A DNA stretch of 64,000 nt from assembly GCA_028823995.1 (NCBI GenBank), contig JAPPFD010000007.1:26278-90277 (forward strand), read 5' to 3'. Positions 18,191 through 27,143 of this stretch are shown piece after piece; the stretch's first letter is position 1, and every line of letters begins with the position of its first letter. Made by a program: the position numbers and the translations under genes. The DNA is from a bacterium. GTDB taxonomy: Bacteria; Actinomycetota; Acidimicrobiia; Spongiisociales; ZC4RG35. The notes under the pieces were generated by a model, which saw nothing but the letters and a program-made list of their open reading frames with translations, made no database searches and had not been told where the DNA came from.

Positions 18191-19635
18191 TGTCGCTCCG
18201 CTGGCGGATCATGGGTGCCATCGTCCTGGTCATCGTCCTCACCATCCTGATCGGAGTCGGCATCGGCTACTACACCACCCAGGCCCGCCTGGACGTGTTC
18301 GTGGACCGGATAGGCGAGGAAGAGGCTAACCGGCTGGCCCGGAATCTGAGCCGGGAATACACAGACGCCGGTGGTTGGCAGACGGTGGACGGGCCGCTCA
18401 CCGAAGCCGGGTACATCTCCGGCGGACCCACGGTGAGAGAGGGACCCGAGACAGGTGAGCATGGGTCCTCCGAGTCGTTCCACCATAACCCGGTGCGAGT
18501 GGTGATCGTGGGCGCCGACGGCCGGGTGGTGGTGGACAACCTGTCCGAACTCTCGCCGGGAACCATGGCGCCGGAGTTGGACGGACGCAGCGTGACCCTC
18601 TTCGACTTGACTGCCAATCAACCGGTGGGCCGCCTCTACCTGGACGTGAACCAGGAGTTCCTCTCGACCGAGTCCCACGGGTTCCTCAGCACGATCTTGA
18701 CCGTGAGCCTGATCGGCGGTCTGCTGACCGCAGGCGCCGGCATTCTGCTGGCCGCCTGGATGTCCAAGCGGATCACCGCGCCGGTGACAGCCTTGACGGA
18801 GGCAACCCAGGCGATCGCCCAGGGTGACACGACCCGCCTCCCCGTCACCTCATCGGACGAACTGGGGCGGATGAGCGCCGCCTTCAACCAGATGACCACC
18901 GCCCTGGAAACCCAGCGCAACCTCCGCAGGCGGCTCATCAACGACGTCTCGCATGAACTGAACACCCCGCTGAGCGTCATCCAACTGGAAGCGAAGGGAC
19001 TCCGCGACGGGCTCCAGACGCCCGAGGACGCCTCGGAACACATCATCGGAGAGGTGGACCGCCTGCGCGGCCTGGTAACCGACCTGAACTGGCTTGCGGA
19101 GACCGACCACGGCGAGTTGAGGCTCACATTCCAACCGGGTTCGATCTGCGAACTGCTCACCACGGAGGTGGAGCGCTGGCAGCCACAGGCCCGGGCTCGA
19201 CAGATCGAGTTGTCGCTCCGGGCATCCGGTGACCTCCCGGACATGGACCTCGACCGGGTGCGCATCAGCCAGGCACTGGGAAACCTGGTGAGCAACGCCA
19301 TCGGGAGCACCGATCCCGGTGGAAGCATCGGTATCTCGGCGGACTTGGAAGACGACGACTGGTTGGCCATCTCGGTAACCGATGACGGGATCGGGGTCGA
19401 CCCCGCAGACCTTCCCAACCTGTTCGACCGCTTCTACCGCACCGACCAGTCCCGCAGTCGGGAAGCGGGCGGGACCGGCCTGGGACTGGCCATCACCCGG
19501 ACCATCGTTGAGGCACACGGGGGCACGGTTTGGTTGGAAAGCGCCGGACCCGGACAGGGCGCCACGGTGAGTATCCGCCTTCCCCTCCCTTCCGCCCAGG
19601 GCAGCATTGCGTCGCCGCCCCCGGACCCGAGTTGA
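18190..19635 (+). CDS. Sensor histidine kinase
   Basis: 481 residues from ATG 18190, overlapping the regulator stop. TM1 (about 8-28), an extracytoplasmic sensor of about 130 residues, TM2 (about 160-185), then HAMP ('SKRITAPVTALTEATQAIAQGD'). DHp helix with phospho-acceptor His255 (DVSHELNTPLSVI); ATPase domain with N box (NLVSNAIGS), G1 (DDGIGV), F box (FDRFYR) and G2 (GTGLGLAI). The N box has Ile-Gly where Ala-Ile/Lys is more usual, still with both Asn. Partner of the regulator at 17513. Confidence 0.93.
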   Translation: MSLRWRIMGAIVLVIVLTILIGVGIGYYTTQARLDVFVDRIGEEEANRLARNLSREYTDAGGWQTVDGPLTEAGYISGGPTVREGPETGEHGSSESFHHNPVRVVIVGADGRVVVDNLSELSPGTMAPELDGRSVTLFDLTANQPVGRLYLDVNQEFLSTESHGFLSTILTVSLIGGLLTAGAGILLAAWMSKRITAPVTALTEATQAIAQGDTTRLPVTSSDELGRMSAAFNQMTTALETQRNLRRRLINDVSHELNTPLSVIQLEAKGLRDGLQTPEDASEHIIGEVDRLRGLVTDLNWLAETDHGELRLTFQPGSICELLTTEVERWQPQARARQIELSLRASGDLPDMDLDRVRISQALGNLVSNAIGSTDPGGSIGISADLEDDDWLAISVTDDGIGVDPADLPNLFDRFYRTDQSRSREAGGTGLGLAITRTIVEAHGGTVWLESAGPGQGATVSIRLPLPSAQGSIASPPPDPS

Positions 19636-19746
19636 TCCCCGCGGCCGATAGGGCTACGCCTACGACGAACATAACTCCTAATCTCCCAAGCTTGTGCGGC
19701 GAAAAATGTCCGGAAGCAGCCAAGCCCGCCATGGTCTCGTTCTGAA

Positions 19747-21513
19747 ATGACCGTCGAAGGGTTCATCGTGCTGGGAATCCTGATCGGGATCGTGGCCTTG
19801 TTCGTCTCCGAGAAGTACCCCCTGGACATTGTGGCCATGCTGGGTCTCGGAGTGCTGCTGGTTCTCGGCCTGGTAACGCCCCAGGAGGGGTTCTCGGGCT
19901 TCAGCAACCCGGCCACACTCACGGTGGCCGCCATGTTCATCCTCAGCGCCGGTCTGCAGAGAACCGGCGCCACCACCACGGTGGGCCGGCTCATGGTGCG
20001 CTTCAGCCGCAATCACTTCACCGCGCTGGTGGTGATCATGGTGACGGTCACCGTCATGTCGGCCTTCGTCAACAACACCGCGGCGGTGGCCGTGTTCATC
20101 CCCCTGGTCACCATCCTGGCCGGCCGGCGAAAGCTGTCCGCCTCGAAACTGCTGATCCCCCTCTCCTACGCCTCCCAGTTCGGCGGGGTCTGCACTCTCA
20201 TCGGGACCTCCACCAATCTGCTGGTCAGTTCCATCTCCGAAGAAGCCGGCTACGGAGCGTTCACCATGTTCGAATTCAGTCGCATGGGCCTGGTGCTGTT
20301 CGTGGCGGGGGTGGCCTTCTTTCTTCTGTTCGGACGATGGCTGCTGCCCGACCGCCGGACACCGGAACTGGCCACCGCCTACCAACTTGGCGAGTACATA
20401 ACCGAACTGAGGGTGCGACAGGGTTCCCCCCTGGTGGGCAAGTCGGTACTGGAGAGCAGGCTCGGGGAGGATCACGACATCACTGTCCTGCGGGTCCTCG
20501 ACACCGGAGAGGACGGATGGGCGCCGTTGAGGCGGACCCTCCAACCCGACGACGTCCTGCTGGTCCGCGGTTCGCTGACCGATCTGATCCGTCTCCGGGG
20601 GACCATGGGCCTGCGAATCAACGCCGACTTCGAACTTCGCGACGAGACCCTGCAGACCGAGGACCTGCGCCTCGTCCAAGCGCTGGTGGCGCCCGATTCG
20701 GGGCTCATCGGTCACACCCTCAAGGAGGTCGACTTCCGCAATCGCTACCGGGCCCTGGTGCTGGGCATCCGACGCCGGGGCAAGACGACCAACAAGAAGC
20801 TCAGTTCGGTCAAGCTCGGCCTGGGGGACGCCCTGCTGCTGCAGGCGCACGAAGCCGAGATACGGGAACTGCGGAGCGGCGACGACCTCATCATTCTCAA
20901 CGAGGTGCCGGGCAGCCTCCTACGCCACAAGGCGCCCCTCGCCATCGGGATCCTCGTGACGGTAGTGGGACTGGCCGCCTTCGACCTCGTCCCGATCCTG
21001 GTGGCCGCCCTGCTCGGCAGCGTAGCCCTGGTGATGACCCGGGTGCTGCGGCCGGAGGACGTCTACCGGGCGATCAACTGGCAGGTGATCTTCCTGCTGG
21101 CCGGGGTGCTTCCCCTGGGCGTGGCCATGCATACCAGCGGAGCGGCCGGCTGGCTCGCCGAGCAGACGGTGGCGTTGGTGGGAGACATGGGTCCGGTGGC
21201 CGTCCTGGCGGCCTTCTACCTGCTGACCGCCATCATGACCGAAACCATGAGCAACGCCGCGGCGGCGGTGCTGCTGGCGCCGATAGCCATCTCAACCGCC
21301 GAGCAAATCGGCGCCGATCCCCGGCCCTTCCTGATGGCGATAACCTTCGCCGCCTCCACCGGGTTCTCCACCCCGGTCGGCTACCAGACCAACACCATGA
21401 TCTACATCCCGGGGGGATACAGGTACACCGACTTCCTGCGGGCCGGGATGCCCCTCAACCTCATATTCTGCATCCTGTCGGTCATCTTCATCCCCCGCTT
21501 CTGGGCGTTCTGA
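19747..21513 (+). CDS. SLC13/DASS-type transporter with two TrkA-C domains
   Basis: 588 residues. Two transmembrane halves flank a cytoplasmic insert at about 205-375 holding two TrkA_C-like (RCK_C) modules ('VRQGSPLVGKSVLESRLGEDHDITVLRVL', 'VAPDSGLIGHTLKEVDFRNRYRALVLGIRR'). The two SNT-type motifs of the DASS fold are visible ('VNNTAAVAVFIP', 'GTSTNLLV'; 'ETMSNAAAAVLLAP', 'STPVGYQTNTM'). Such proteins carry sulfate, dicarboxylates or other anions with Na+ or H+. The substrate is not determinable; TrkA-C bearing bacterial members are often sulfate or tellurite-resistance related. Confidence 0.85.
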   Translation: MTVEGFIVLGILIGIVALFVSEKYPLDIVAMLGLGVLLVLGLVTPQEGFSGFSNPATLTVAAMFILSAGLQRTGATTTVGRLMVRFSRNHFTALVVIMVTVTVMSAFVNNTAAVAVFIPLVTILAGRRKLSASKLLIPLSYASQFGGVCTLIGTSTNLLVSSISEEAGYGAFTMFEFSRMGLVLFVAGVAFFLLFGRWLLPDRRTPELATAYQLGEYITELRVRQGSPLVGKSVLESRLGEDHDITVLRVLDTGEDGWAPLRRTLQPDDVLLVRGSLTDLIRLRGTMGLRINADFELRDETLQTEDLRLVQALVAPDSGLIGHTLKEVDFRNRYRALVLGIRRRGKTTNKKLSSVKLGLGDALLLQAHEAEIRELRSGDDLIILNEVPGSLLRHKAPLAIGILVTVVGLAAFDLVPILVAALLGSVALVMTRVLRPEDVYRAINWQVIFLLAGVLPLGVAMHTSGAAGWLAEQTVALVGDMGPVAVLAAFYLLTAIMTETMSNAAAAVLLAPIAISTAEQIGADPRPFLMAITFAASTGFSTPVGYQTNTMIYIPGGYRYTDFLRAGMPLNLIFCILSVIFIPRFWAF

Positions 21514-21580
21514 AAAGTCGCGAAATTCTCGACCCCTATTTCGGGAACCCTCCCCCGCCACCGGGTAACATTCGCGGGCC

Positions 21581-22597
21581 GTGATGCCTACTCCTGGTAC
21601 AAGTTCGCGCTCTTTGGGCTTCCTGGGACCTGCCGGCACCTTCACCGAGGAGGCGCTGGTCACCCGCAAAAACCTGGCCGAGATGCGCCGCCAACCGTTC
21701 AACTCGATGATGCAGGTACTGAAGGCTGTGGAGTCCGGCACGGTGGATCTCGGGTTCGTCCCGATCGAAAACATGATCGAGGGGGCCGTCACCTCCAGCA
21801 TCGATACCCTTGCCTTCGGAACCGGCCTGTTGATCCAGTACGAGGTGACAATGGATGTCCGGCTCACGCTGATGGCGCTTCCGGGCGCGGATCTCGACAG
21901 CGTCAAGTACCTCCGTTCCTACCCCGTGGCTTATGCTCAGTGCAGTCGGTACCTTACGCGGCGGCTGCCCGACGTCGTGATGGTTGCGGCGAACTCGACG
22001 GCCGCGGCCGCCCGTGACCTGGCCGCCCGGGGGGACTTGGACACGGTGGTGATCGCACCGCAGAGAGCCGCCGATGTCTACGGCCTAGAGGTGCTGGCGG
22101 TGGATATAGAGGACCGGCCCGGCAACAAGACGCGTTTCCTGCTGGTCGGCCGCGATACCGTTCCGCCGCCGACCGGACAGGACAAGACGAGCCTGGTCGT
22201 GTATCAGCGCGCCGACGCACCAGGGTCGCTGGTGGGGATCCTGGGCGAGTTCGTTGCCAGGTCCATCAACATCACCAGCCTGCAGAGCCGCCCGACCAAG
22301 GCCGGCCTCGGAAGCTATTGCTTCCTCATCGACTGCGAGGGTCACATAATGGACGAACGGTTGGGCGATGCGCTACGCAACCTCCAGATGCGCGCGGCCA
22401 GCGTCAAGTTCCTCGGTTCCTATCCGGCGGATTCTGTCAGCCATGTGCGGGGTCCGGCCAACCGGGCAGAGCGCGAAGATGTGGATGCTTCCTACGTGGA
22501 CGATGAAGGATACTTGTTGTTGGCGGGCGTTCCGGACCAGACGAGCCGTGACCAAGCTGATGCTTGGCTCGCCAACGTACGCTCCAGAGTCGTTTGA
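21581..22597 (+). CDS. pheA: Prephenate dehydratase
   Basis: 338 residues, converting prephenate to phenylpyruvate in phenylalanine synthesis. The periplasmic-binding-like catalytic domain begins 'LGFLGPAGTFTEEAL' and has the catalytic T184-R185-F186 (NKTRFLLVG) and 'GFVPIENMIEGAV'. An ACT domain follows (about 198-275, 'KTSLVVYQRADAPGSLVGILGEFVARSINITSLQSRP') for phenylalanine feedback. The usual ESRP motif reads QSRP here. About 60 extra residues trail the ACT domain. GTG 21581 and ATG 21584 are both candidate starts. Confidence 0.92.
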   Translation: MMPTPGTSSRSLGFLGPAGTFTEEALVTRKNLAEMRRQPFNSMMQVLKAVESGTVDLGFVPIENMIEGAVTSSIDTLAFGTGLLIQYEVTMDVRLTLMALPGADLDSVKYLRSYPVAYAQCSRYLTRRLPDVVMVAANSTAAAARDLAARGDLDTVVIAPQRAADVYGLEVLAVDIEDRPGNKTRFLLVGRDTVPPPTGQDKTSLVVYQRADAPGSLVGILGEFVARSINITSLQSRPTKAGLGSYCFLIDCEGHIMDERLGDALRNLQMRAASVKFLGSYPADSVSHVRGPANRAEREDVDASYVDDEGYLLLAGVPDQTSRDQADAWLANVRSRVV

Positions 22598-23112
22598 TTT
22601 GATTTGGGTGACCACCGCGTCAGCCTCAGTTTTTTCACAACTCCTGGCGCAAAACCTACGACAGGCGTCGCCGCAACACTGCCACGGGACACCCCGTTTT
22701 CAGGCCGGGCGCCGCGTAGCAATCAGTGTGAATGCGGCGGATGGCTCCCACCGGGAGCCTCAGGGCCCTGTCAACATCCCGGTTGTCCCGGGTGCCCGCA
22801 GCAGCGGCTCCGGGTGGAGATCTTGATCCACGCATTCCGCAAGGCCATTCCCACCCGAGCATGCCATGGCCCAGGGACTGTCCGCAACATCTTCAGGGAC
22901 CTCCAAATTGAACGGAGCATGGGCGGGCAGTGTATCAGTTGGAGACGCTCACCGGGACATGATGCCCGACCTCTTGCCCCACCGTGTCGACATAGGCCCG
23001 GCGATGACCTCCGGAGGTTTCCAACCGGAGATGTCTGATGTTCAGCCAGTGGATCGGGGCGCCATTCAAATACCCCGGAATGCATCGGGCCCCGACTTAG
23101 CATCGGAGCGCA

Positions 23113-23244
23113 GTGGGCGGCAACAGCACTTTGTTGCAGGAAATTCAGTACCGGTTGAACGGAGTTCAGGACCGGAGGGATCTGGTCAACCAATACGAGT
23201 CGCCCTCCACTGTCGAAGAGATCTTGGCCCTCCTCTCCTCCTAG
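23113..23244 (+). CDS. Possible 43-residue small protein upstream of Fur/Zur-like box
   Basis: GTG start with GGAG close upstream, TAG stop at 23242-23244. The product (beginning MGGNSTLLQEIQYRLNGVQD, ending EEILALLSS) is an amphipathic, natural-looking sequence, unlike other frames in this gap. It may be a small regulatory protein or the C-terminal remnant of a lost gene. Its stop overlaps the operator-like box. Confidence 0.3.
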   Translation: MGGNSTLLQEIQYRLNGVQDRRDLVNQYESPSTVEEILALLSS

Positions 23245-23263
23245 GTAGTGATTATCATTATTA
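23243..23263 (+). promoter_or_regulatory. Fur/Zur-like operator, copy 2
   Basis: The core TGATTATCATTATTA is AT-rich in a GC-rich setting. Over 21 bases it matches the box at 48618-48638 at 17 positions. It lies 25 bases upstream of the start codon at 23288, where a bound repressor would block transcription. Confidence 0.6.
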
Positions 23264-23287
23264 CTTAACGCCCCTTGGAGAAACATC

Positions 23288-23719
23288 GTGAGGTACTTGA
23301 AACTGGCGGCCAGCGTCTACCTGGCGGTGATGGCCGGGTGGGTGATAGTGCACTTCTTCGGGCACACGTTCGGCGAGGACCACCCGGAAGAGTCTGTGAC
23401 CGAGGCAGACGAACGACTCGCAACCCTCGATGCCTTCATGGCTCTGGCATTCCTGGTGACGTCGATCACCGCCTACCAGGCCGTCAGGCAGGCAGCGAAA
23501 CAGTCCCCACCCGCGCCGGGTTGGTTCGGGTCCAACCTCTTCTTCTACTTCACGGTCCTAGTGGCCATCCCCTTCTTCGCCAACTGGTTCGCTTCTATGG
23601 GACACACCGACGACGGGCTGTTGTGGATCTATGTGGAGACCTTGGGACCGGTGACCTGGGGAATCCAGGCTGTCCGGCTGTGGCGCAGCGCCAGGACGGC
23701 CGAACGAGTATCCGCCTGA
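23288..23719 (+). CDS. Four-helix membrane protein under Fur/Zur-like box
   Basis: 143 residues from GTG 23288, with GGAG eight bases upstream. About four hydrophobic helices are seen: 'LKLAASVYLAVMAGWVIVHFF', 'AFMALAFLVTSITAYQAV', 'LFFYFTVLVAIPFFANWFA' and 'LGPVTWGIQAVRLW'. Potential metal ligands cluster after helix 1 (HFFGHTFGEDHPEE). No family recognised. The upstream operator implies expression under metal limitation, so a role in metal handling is plausible but unproven. Confidence 0.7.
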   Translation: MRYLKLAASVYLAVMAGWVIVHFFGHTFGEDHPEESVTEADERLATLDAFMALAFLVTSITAYQAVRQAAKQSPPAPGWFGSNLFFYFTVLVAIPFFANWFASMGHTDDGLLWIYVETLGPVTWGIQAVRLWRSARTAERVSA

Positions 23720-23740
23720 CCAAACCGGGCCTCGGTCCTG

Positions 23741-24799
23741 TCAGTCGTATTCCACGGTGACCCGGGGGGCGGTGGGAAGGGCCTGACAGGTGAGTATCAC
23801 GCCGCGGGCTATCTCGGCGTCGGTGAGGGCCATCCGCGCCCGCAGGTGAACCGAGCCGTCCCGCAGGCGAGCCCGGCAGGCCCCGCAGACGCCCGACTCA
23901 CATGAGTAGGGGGCCATGCCACCGGAGGCCCGGACGGCCTCCAGGATGGTTTGACCCGAGGCGGCGGGCACCGACCGCGCTTGCCCGCCCAGCAGCACGG
24001 TCATCGCCGCCGACACGCCGGGAACCGAGTCGTCCGGCGGCGTCACGGGCAGGAAATTCTCGGTGTGGATTCGTTCCTCGGGCACGTCCATCCCTGCCAG
24101 CGCCGATCCGACCACGGCGTTCATGTCACCCGGCCCGCACACGTAGTAGCCGGTGTCCTGGGCATAGGGAGGATGTGTCTCGATGAACTCGACGACCCTC
24201 TTCGCGTTGATCCTGCCTCGCCGCCAAGGCCTCAACGAAGAGTTCCGGGAAGGAGACGACAGGACGTGTCTCACCGTCAGGCGGCCTGTCGAATCCTCCT
24301 CCAGCCGGGAAAGGTCCTCTGAGAAGATGACGGAGTCGGCGTCTCGGTTGCCGTAGAGGAGAAACACCGCAGAGTGCGGCTCCGCAACCAGTACCGAGCC
24401 CAGCATGGAGTACAGGGGGGTGATCCCGCTGCCCGCGCCGAACAGGTACAGGGTCCGGCGTCGTCGGGCGTCCGGGTCCAGGCAGAACCCCCCGAAGGGC
24501 GGCATCACGTCCAGGACGTCGCCGGGCATCACGTTCCTGTTGATGTGGCTGGAGACCAGCCCGCCGCGGACTCGCTTGACGGTCACTCGCAGCGGTCCGC
24601 CTCCGAACGGGGACTCCGAAATCGTGTAGGGGCGTCGCCTCTCGAGACCCTCGAGGCGAAAACGCAAAGTCAGGTGCTGGCCGGGCCTCCAGCCGAATGT
24701 CTCGGTGAGGGGCGGGGGTACATGGAAGGACACGCTGGTGGCGTCCCTCGTCTCGGCCCGGGTATGCAATACCCGGAGGCGGTGGAACTCCCCTTTCAC
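23741..24799 (-). CDS. Oxygenase reductase: FAD/NAD(P)H domains plus plant-type 2Fe-2S
   Basis: 352 residues from GTG 24799, which overlaps the Rieske stop as GTGA with AAGGGAG upstream. Order: FAD domain with RRPYTIS (about 55-61), NAD domain with 'LFGAGSGITPLYSML', then a C-terminal ferredoxin domain with C-x4-C-x2-C (CESGVCGAC) and a distal Cys (ILTCQAL). It transfers electrons from NAD(P)H to the paired Rieske oxygenase. Domain order equals PaaE/hydroxylase-reductase (HmpF-like) proteins and GbcB-type reductases. Confidence 0.9.
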   Translation of the reverse strand: MKGEFHRLRVLHTRAETRDATSVSFHVPPPLTETFGWRPGQHLTLRFRLEGLERRRPYTISESPFGGGPLRVTVKRVRGGLVSSHINRNVMPGDVLDVMPPFGGFCLDPDARRRRTLYLFGAGSGITPLYSMLGSVLVAEPHSAVFLLYGNRDADSVIFSEDLSRLEEDSTGRLTVRHVLSSPSRNSSLRPWRRGRINAKRVVEFIETHPPYAQDTGYYVCGPGDMNAVVGSALAGMDVPEERIHTENFLPVTPPDDSVPGVSAAMTVLLGGQARSVPAASGQTILEAVRASGGMAPYSCESGVCGACRARLRDGSVHLRARMALTDAEIARGVILTCQALPTAPRVTVEYD

Positions 24800-25944
24800 C
24801 GACTCCCTTCCACCCATTCGCGTACCAACTCCTGGTGCCGCCGCACCCCCTCCTCGCCCCTGATGGAGGAGGGACCGTGCTGGAAATACGGGCTGTGCAG
24901 GGAACGCTGCTGCTGTTCGCAGGCGTAGATGTCCTCGGCGGTGAAGTCGCCGGAGGCCATGGGGTCGGAGGCGTCCCCCTTGTACTTGGCGCCGGTGTTC
25001 TTGGCCCAGAAGCCATAGGACCGGATGGACTGGCGCATGAACGCCCACGACGAGGCGTCCGCCACCCTGGTCCGGTTCAACACGCGGGTCCGGCCGGGCG
25101 CCAGCGGGGTCACGTGGAACACCGGCCACGAACTCTCCGTCTCCACCAGTCCGATTCCCGGGAACAGCATCGGCACCCACGCTCCCAACCGGTCGGGCGG
25201 CACGATCAGGGGATACGGCGCGTTCTTCTCCGCGTTCTCGGCGTACTCGGGGGCCAGGGGCTCGTAGAAGGCGAAGTGCGGGCCCACGAAGCCCGCCTCG
25301 ATGCGGGAGTGGTCGTACATCGCCAGGGTGCCCGAGTGCAGGTGCCCCAGGTGGTAGCCGTCTATGTAGTTCTCCACCACGATCTTCCAGTTGGCTGCCA
25401 CCTCGTACTCCGTGCGGCCCTTTTCGTACTCCACCAGGCGGTCCACGTCGTGAGGCCCGAGATGCGGCTCCACCTCCCCGAACCAGTCCATGATCGAACC
25501 GGCATGCTCGTCGGGATGCACCCACAGCATCCCGCGCCACAGGTCGACGGAGGCCTTCTTCAGCCCCAGGCAGGCCATGTCCAGGTCACCGAACTCCCGC
25601 TCCCGGCTCGGCACGGAGATGAGACTCCCCTCCAGGTCGTAGGTCCAGTCGTGGTAGGGGCAGACGATGGCTCGCTGGACGTTCCCCACCGCCCGCAGCA
25701 GTTGCGTCCCCCGGTGGCGGCAGATGTTGTGGAAGGCCCTGAGCCGGCGGTCCCGTCCCATCACGATGAAGATGTTGTTGAGCCCCGCCTGCACCGACGC
25801 GTACTGGCCCGGCTCACTGACGTCCCCCGGCAAACCGGCAAACGCCCAGGTCCGGGAGAAGATGGCTTCCTGCTCCCGGTCGAACCACTCCTGCGACGTG
25901 TAAGCCTCCACCGGGAGGACGGGCATCCCGCGCCGGCTATCCAC
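24796..25944 (-). CDS. Rieske non-haem iron oxygenase, alpha subunit
   Basis: 382 residues from GTG 25944, with GGAGG five bases ahead; ATG 25995 would overlap the upstream gene by 58 bases. Rieske 2Fe-2S ligands C75-x-H77 and C95-x2-H98 (CRHRG, CPYHDW). Mononuclear iron site N192, D195, H198 and H203 in 'ENYIDGYHLGHLH' plus a downstream acidic ligand. Such enzymes hydroxylate or demethylate aromatics, carnitine or betaine-type substrates. Wording is of the single-component-alpha group (choline/betaine oxygenase-like). Substrate unknown. Confidence 0.9.
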   Translation of the reverse strand: MDSRRGMPVLPVEAYTSQEWFDREQEAIFSRTWAFAGLPGDVSEPGQYASVQAGLNNIFIVMGRDRRLRAFHNICRHRGTQLLRAVGNVQRAIVCPYHDWTYDLEGSLISVPSREREFGDLDMACLGLKKASVDLWRGMLWVHPDEHAGSIMDWFGEVEPHLGPHDVDRLVEYEKGRTEYEVAANWKIVVENYIDGYHLGHLHSGTLAMYDHSRIEAGFVGPHFAFYEPLAPEYAENAEKNAPYPLIVPPDRLGAWVPMLFPGIGLVETESSWPVFHVTPLAPGRTRVLNRTRVADASSWAFMRQSIRSYGFWAKNTGAKYKGDASDPMASGDFTAEDIYACEQQQRSLHSPYFQHGPSSIRGEEGVRRHQELVREWVEGSR

Positions 25945-26209
25945 CTGTTCCTCCCAGCCATGCGTCGACCCCTGGGAAGAGATCGGTGACGACAACCAAC
26001 ACCGCCAGGATGAACCACATGGCGGTGACCGACCAGAAAAGGGCAGGGTTCCCGTCCCTCCGGACGGTCTGCACCAAGAACGCCTCTCCCGCTCCCCAGG
26101 ATTGAACCGCCCAGTAGAGGTACAAAGCGCCCCAAACCCAGTACCACTCGAACCAGGTGGCCACCACCAGGACGACCAGGCTCACCACCGTCGGCAGCTT
26201 GGACGTCAC
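25937..26209 (-). CDS. Small membrane protein in Rieske operon
   Basis: 90 residues from GTG 26209, overlapping the upstream stop as GTGA; ATG 26230 is an alternative. Three hydrophobic helices: 'LPTVVSLVVLVVATWFEWYWVWGALYLYW', 'ALFWSVTAMWFILAVLVVVTDLF', with aromatic-rich wording. It overlaps the oxygenase gene by eight bases, so it is translationally coupled. It may help deliver substrate or anchor the oxygenase; the family is unknown. Confidence 0.65.
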   Translation of the reverse strand: MTSKLPTVVSLVVLVVATWFEWYWVWGALYLYWAVQSWGAGEAFLVQTVRRDGNPALFWSVTAMWFILAVLVVVTDLFPGVDAWLGGTGG

Positions 26210-26991
26210 AGTGTGTCGAACCCATGCCATCCGGGGATGGCGGCCGCTTGGCGGACCCACGTCTCCAACCGGGCCTCGTCGAACTCGCCCTGGCGGATGT
26301 TGACCCACCGCGAGTCGGGGTCCTTGCCCGACAGGGGCGGGCGGGGATCCAACGACGCGCCCTGGAAGAAGGTCACCTTCACATGCCGGGTGAAGACATG
26401 GCAGTTGAGGAACCACCCCTGTCCCTCGACGCCGTAGAAGGGCGAGTTCCACCTCACCGCTTTGCAAACCTCGGGAACAGTGCGCTCAATCAGGTCGTCG
26501 AGACGGCGTCCCACCTCGCTCTTCCAGCCCGGCATGGCGGCGATGTAGGCCTGCACGGGAGCGTCGCCGTCACCCTTGGCGATCTGAGGGTTCCCGCCCG
26601 ACAGCAGGACCGGCTTGGCCGGGCCGGTGGTGTTGTAGTCCACCGCCTCCCGCACGAGGGCCCCGAACGCGGCTGGGTCGATCGTGTCTCCCTCGAAGAG
26701 GTCTATCGCCCGCTTGGTGCTCGCGTTCAATCCGGCGTTGAAAAACCCCATCGGATCGGCCAGTTCGGCGCCGTGAGCGAACGTGACCCTGACCTTGTCC
26801 TTGAAGGCATTGGCCACGGCGACCACCCCCTGATGGGACCAGGTGGGGACTCCCATCCACTTCCACTCCTCCACCACCTCGGGATGGGCCTTGAGGAACA
26901 TCCGACGGACCTCGCTCAGCATCTCCCCCCTCCAGTCATCCAGTTCCGCGATCCTCTCATCGATCCTTTTGGATGCGCTCGAGCGACTCAT
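26206..26991 (-). CDS. Tandem DUF1801 (YdhG-like) protein
   Basis: 261 residues from ATG 26991. Two DUF1801 repeats are visible: residues about 10-115 ('EVVEEWKWMGVPTWSHQGVVAVANAFKDKVRVTFAHGA') and about 140-255 ('PEVCKAVRWNSPFYGVEGQGWFLNCHVFTRHVKVTFFQGA'). Both have the fold's 'W..P.......V......K..V...F..GA' pattern. Single-domain members are common; a fused tandem is less so. No enzymatic role is established for the family. First gene of an operon leading to the Rieske oxygenase. Confidence 0.8.
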   Translation of the reverse strand: MSRSSASKRIDERIAELDDWRGEMLSEVRRMFLKAHPEVVEEWKWMGVPTWSHQGVVAVANAFKDKVRVTFAHGAELADPMGFFNAGLNASTKRAIDLFEGDTIDPAAFGALVREAVDYNTTGPAKPVLLSGGNPQIAKGDGDAPVQAYIAAMPGWKSEVGRRLDDLIERTVPEVCKAVRWNSPFYGVEGQGWFLNCHVFTRHVKVTFFQGASLDPRPPLSGKDPDSRWVNIRQGEFDEARLETWVRQAAAIPGWHGFDTL

Positions 26992-27143
26992 CCTAAGTAG
27001 CGTAACCTGCCGCTTCACATTCGAGGTGAACGCCCCCGCCCAGGCACCGCAGGTCGGGGCGGCCTAAAATGGCACAAGCCCGGGCTGAATGCTGCTCAGA
27101 AACGGCCTGATTGGCTGACATCCGTGCACGGTGCTTGAACGAT

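Larger units (their letters stand above)
22598..23287. other. Long intergenic stretch with possible decayed sequence
   Basis: 690 bases between pheA and the next gene, unusual for this dense window. Several short frames exist but none has convincing composition. The exception is a 43-residue frame at 23113-23244. The right end carries the Fur/Zur-like box. It may be remains of a lost gene. Confidence 0.4.

Noticed and set aside
22771..23286. Minus-strand frame of 171 residues in the pheA-downstream gap
   Set aside because: Cys/His/Pro-rich and unpatterned; its start overlaps the Fur/Zur-like box and there is no ribosome site.
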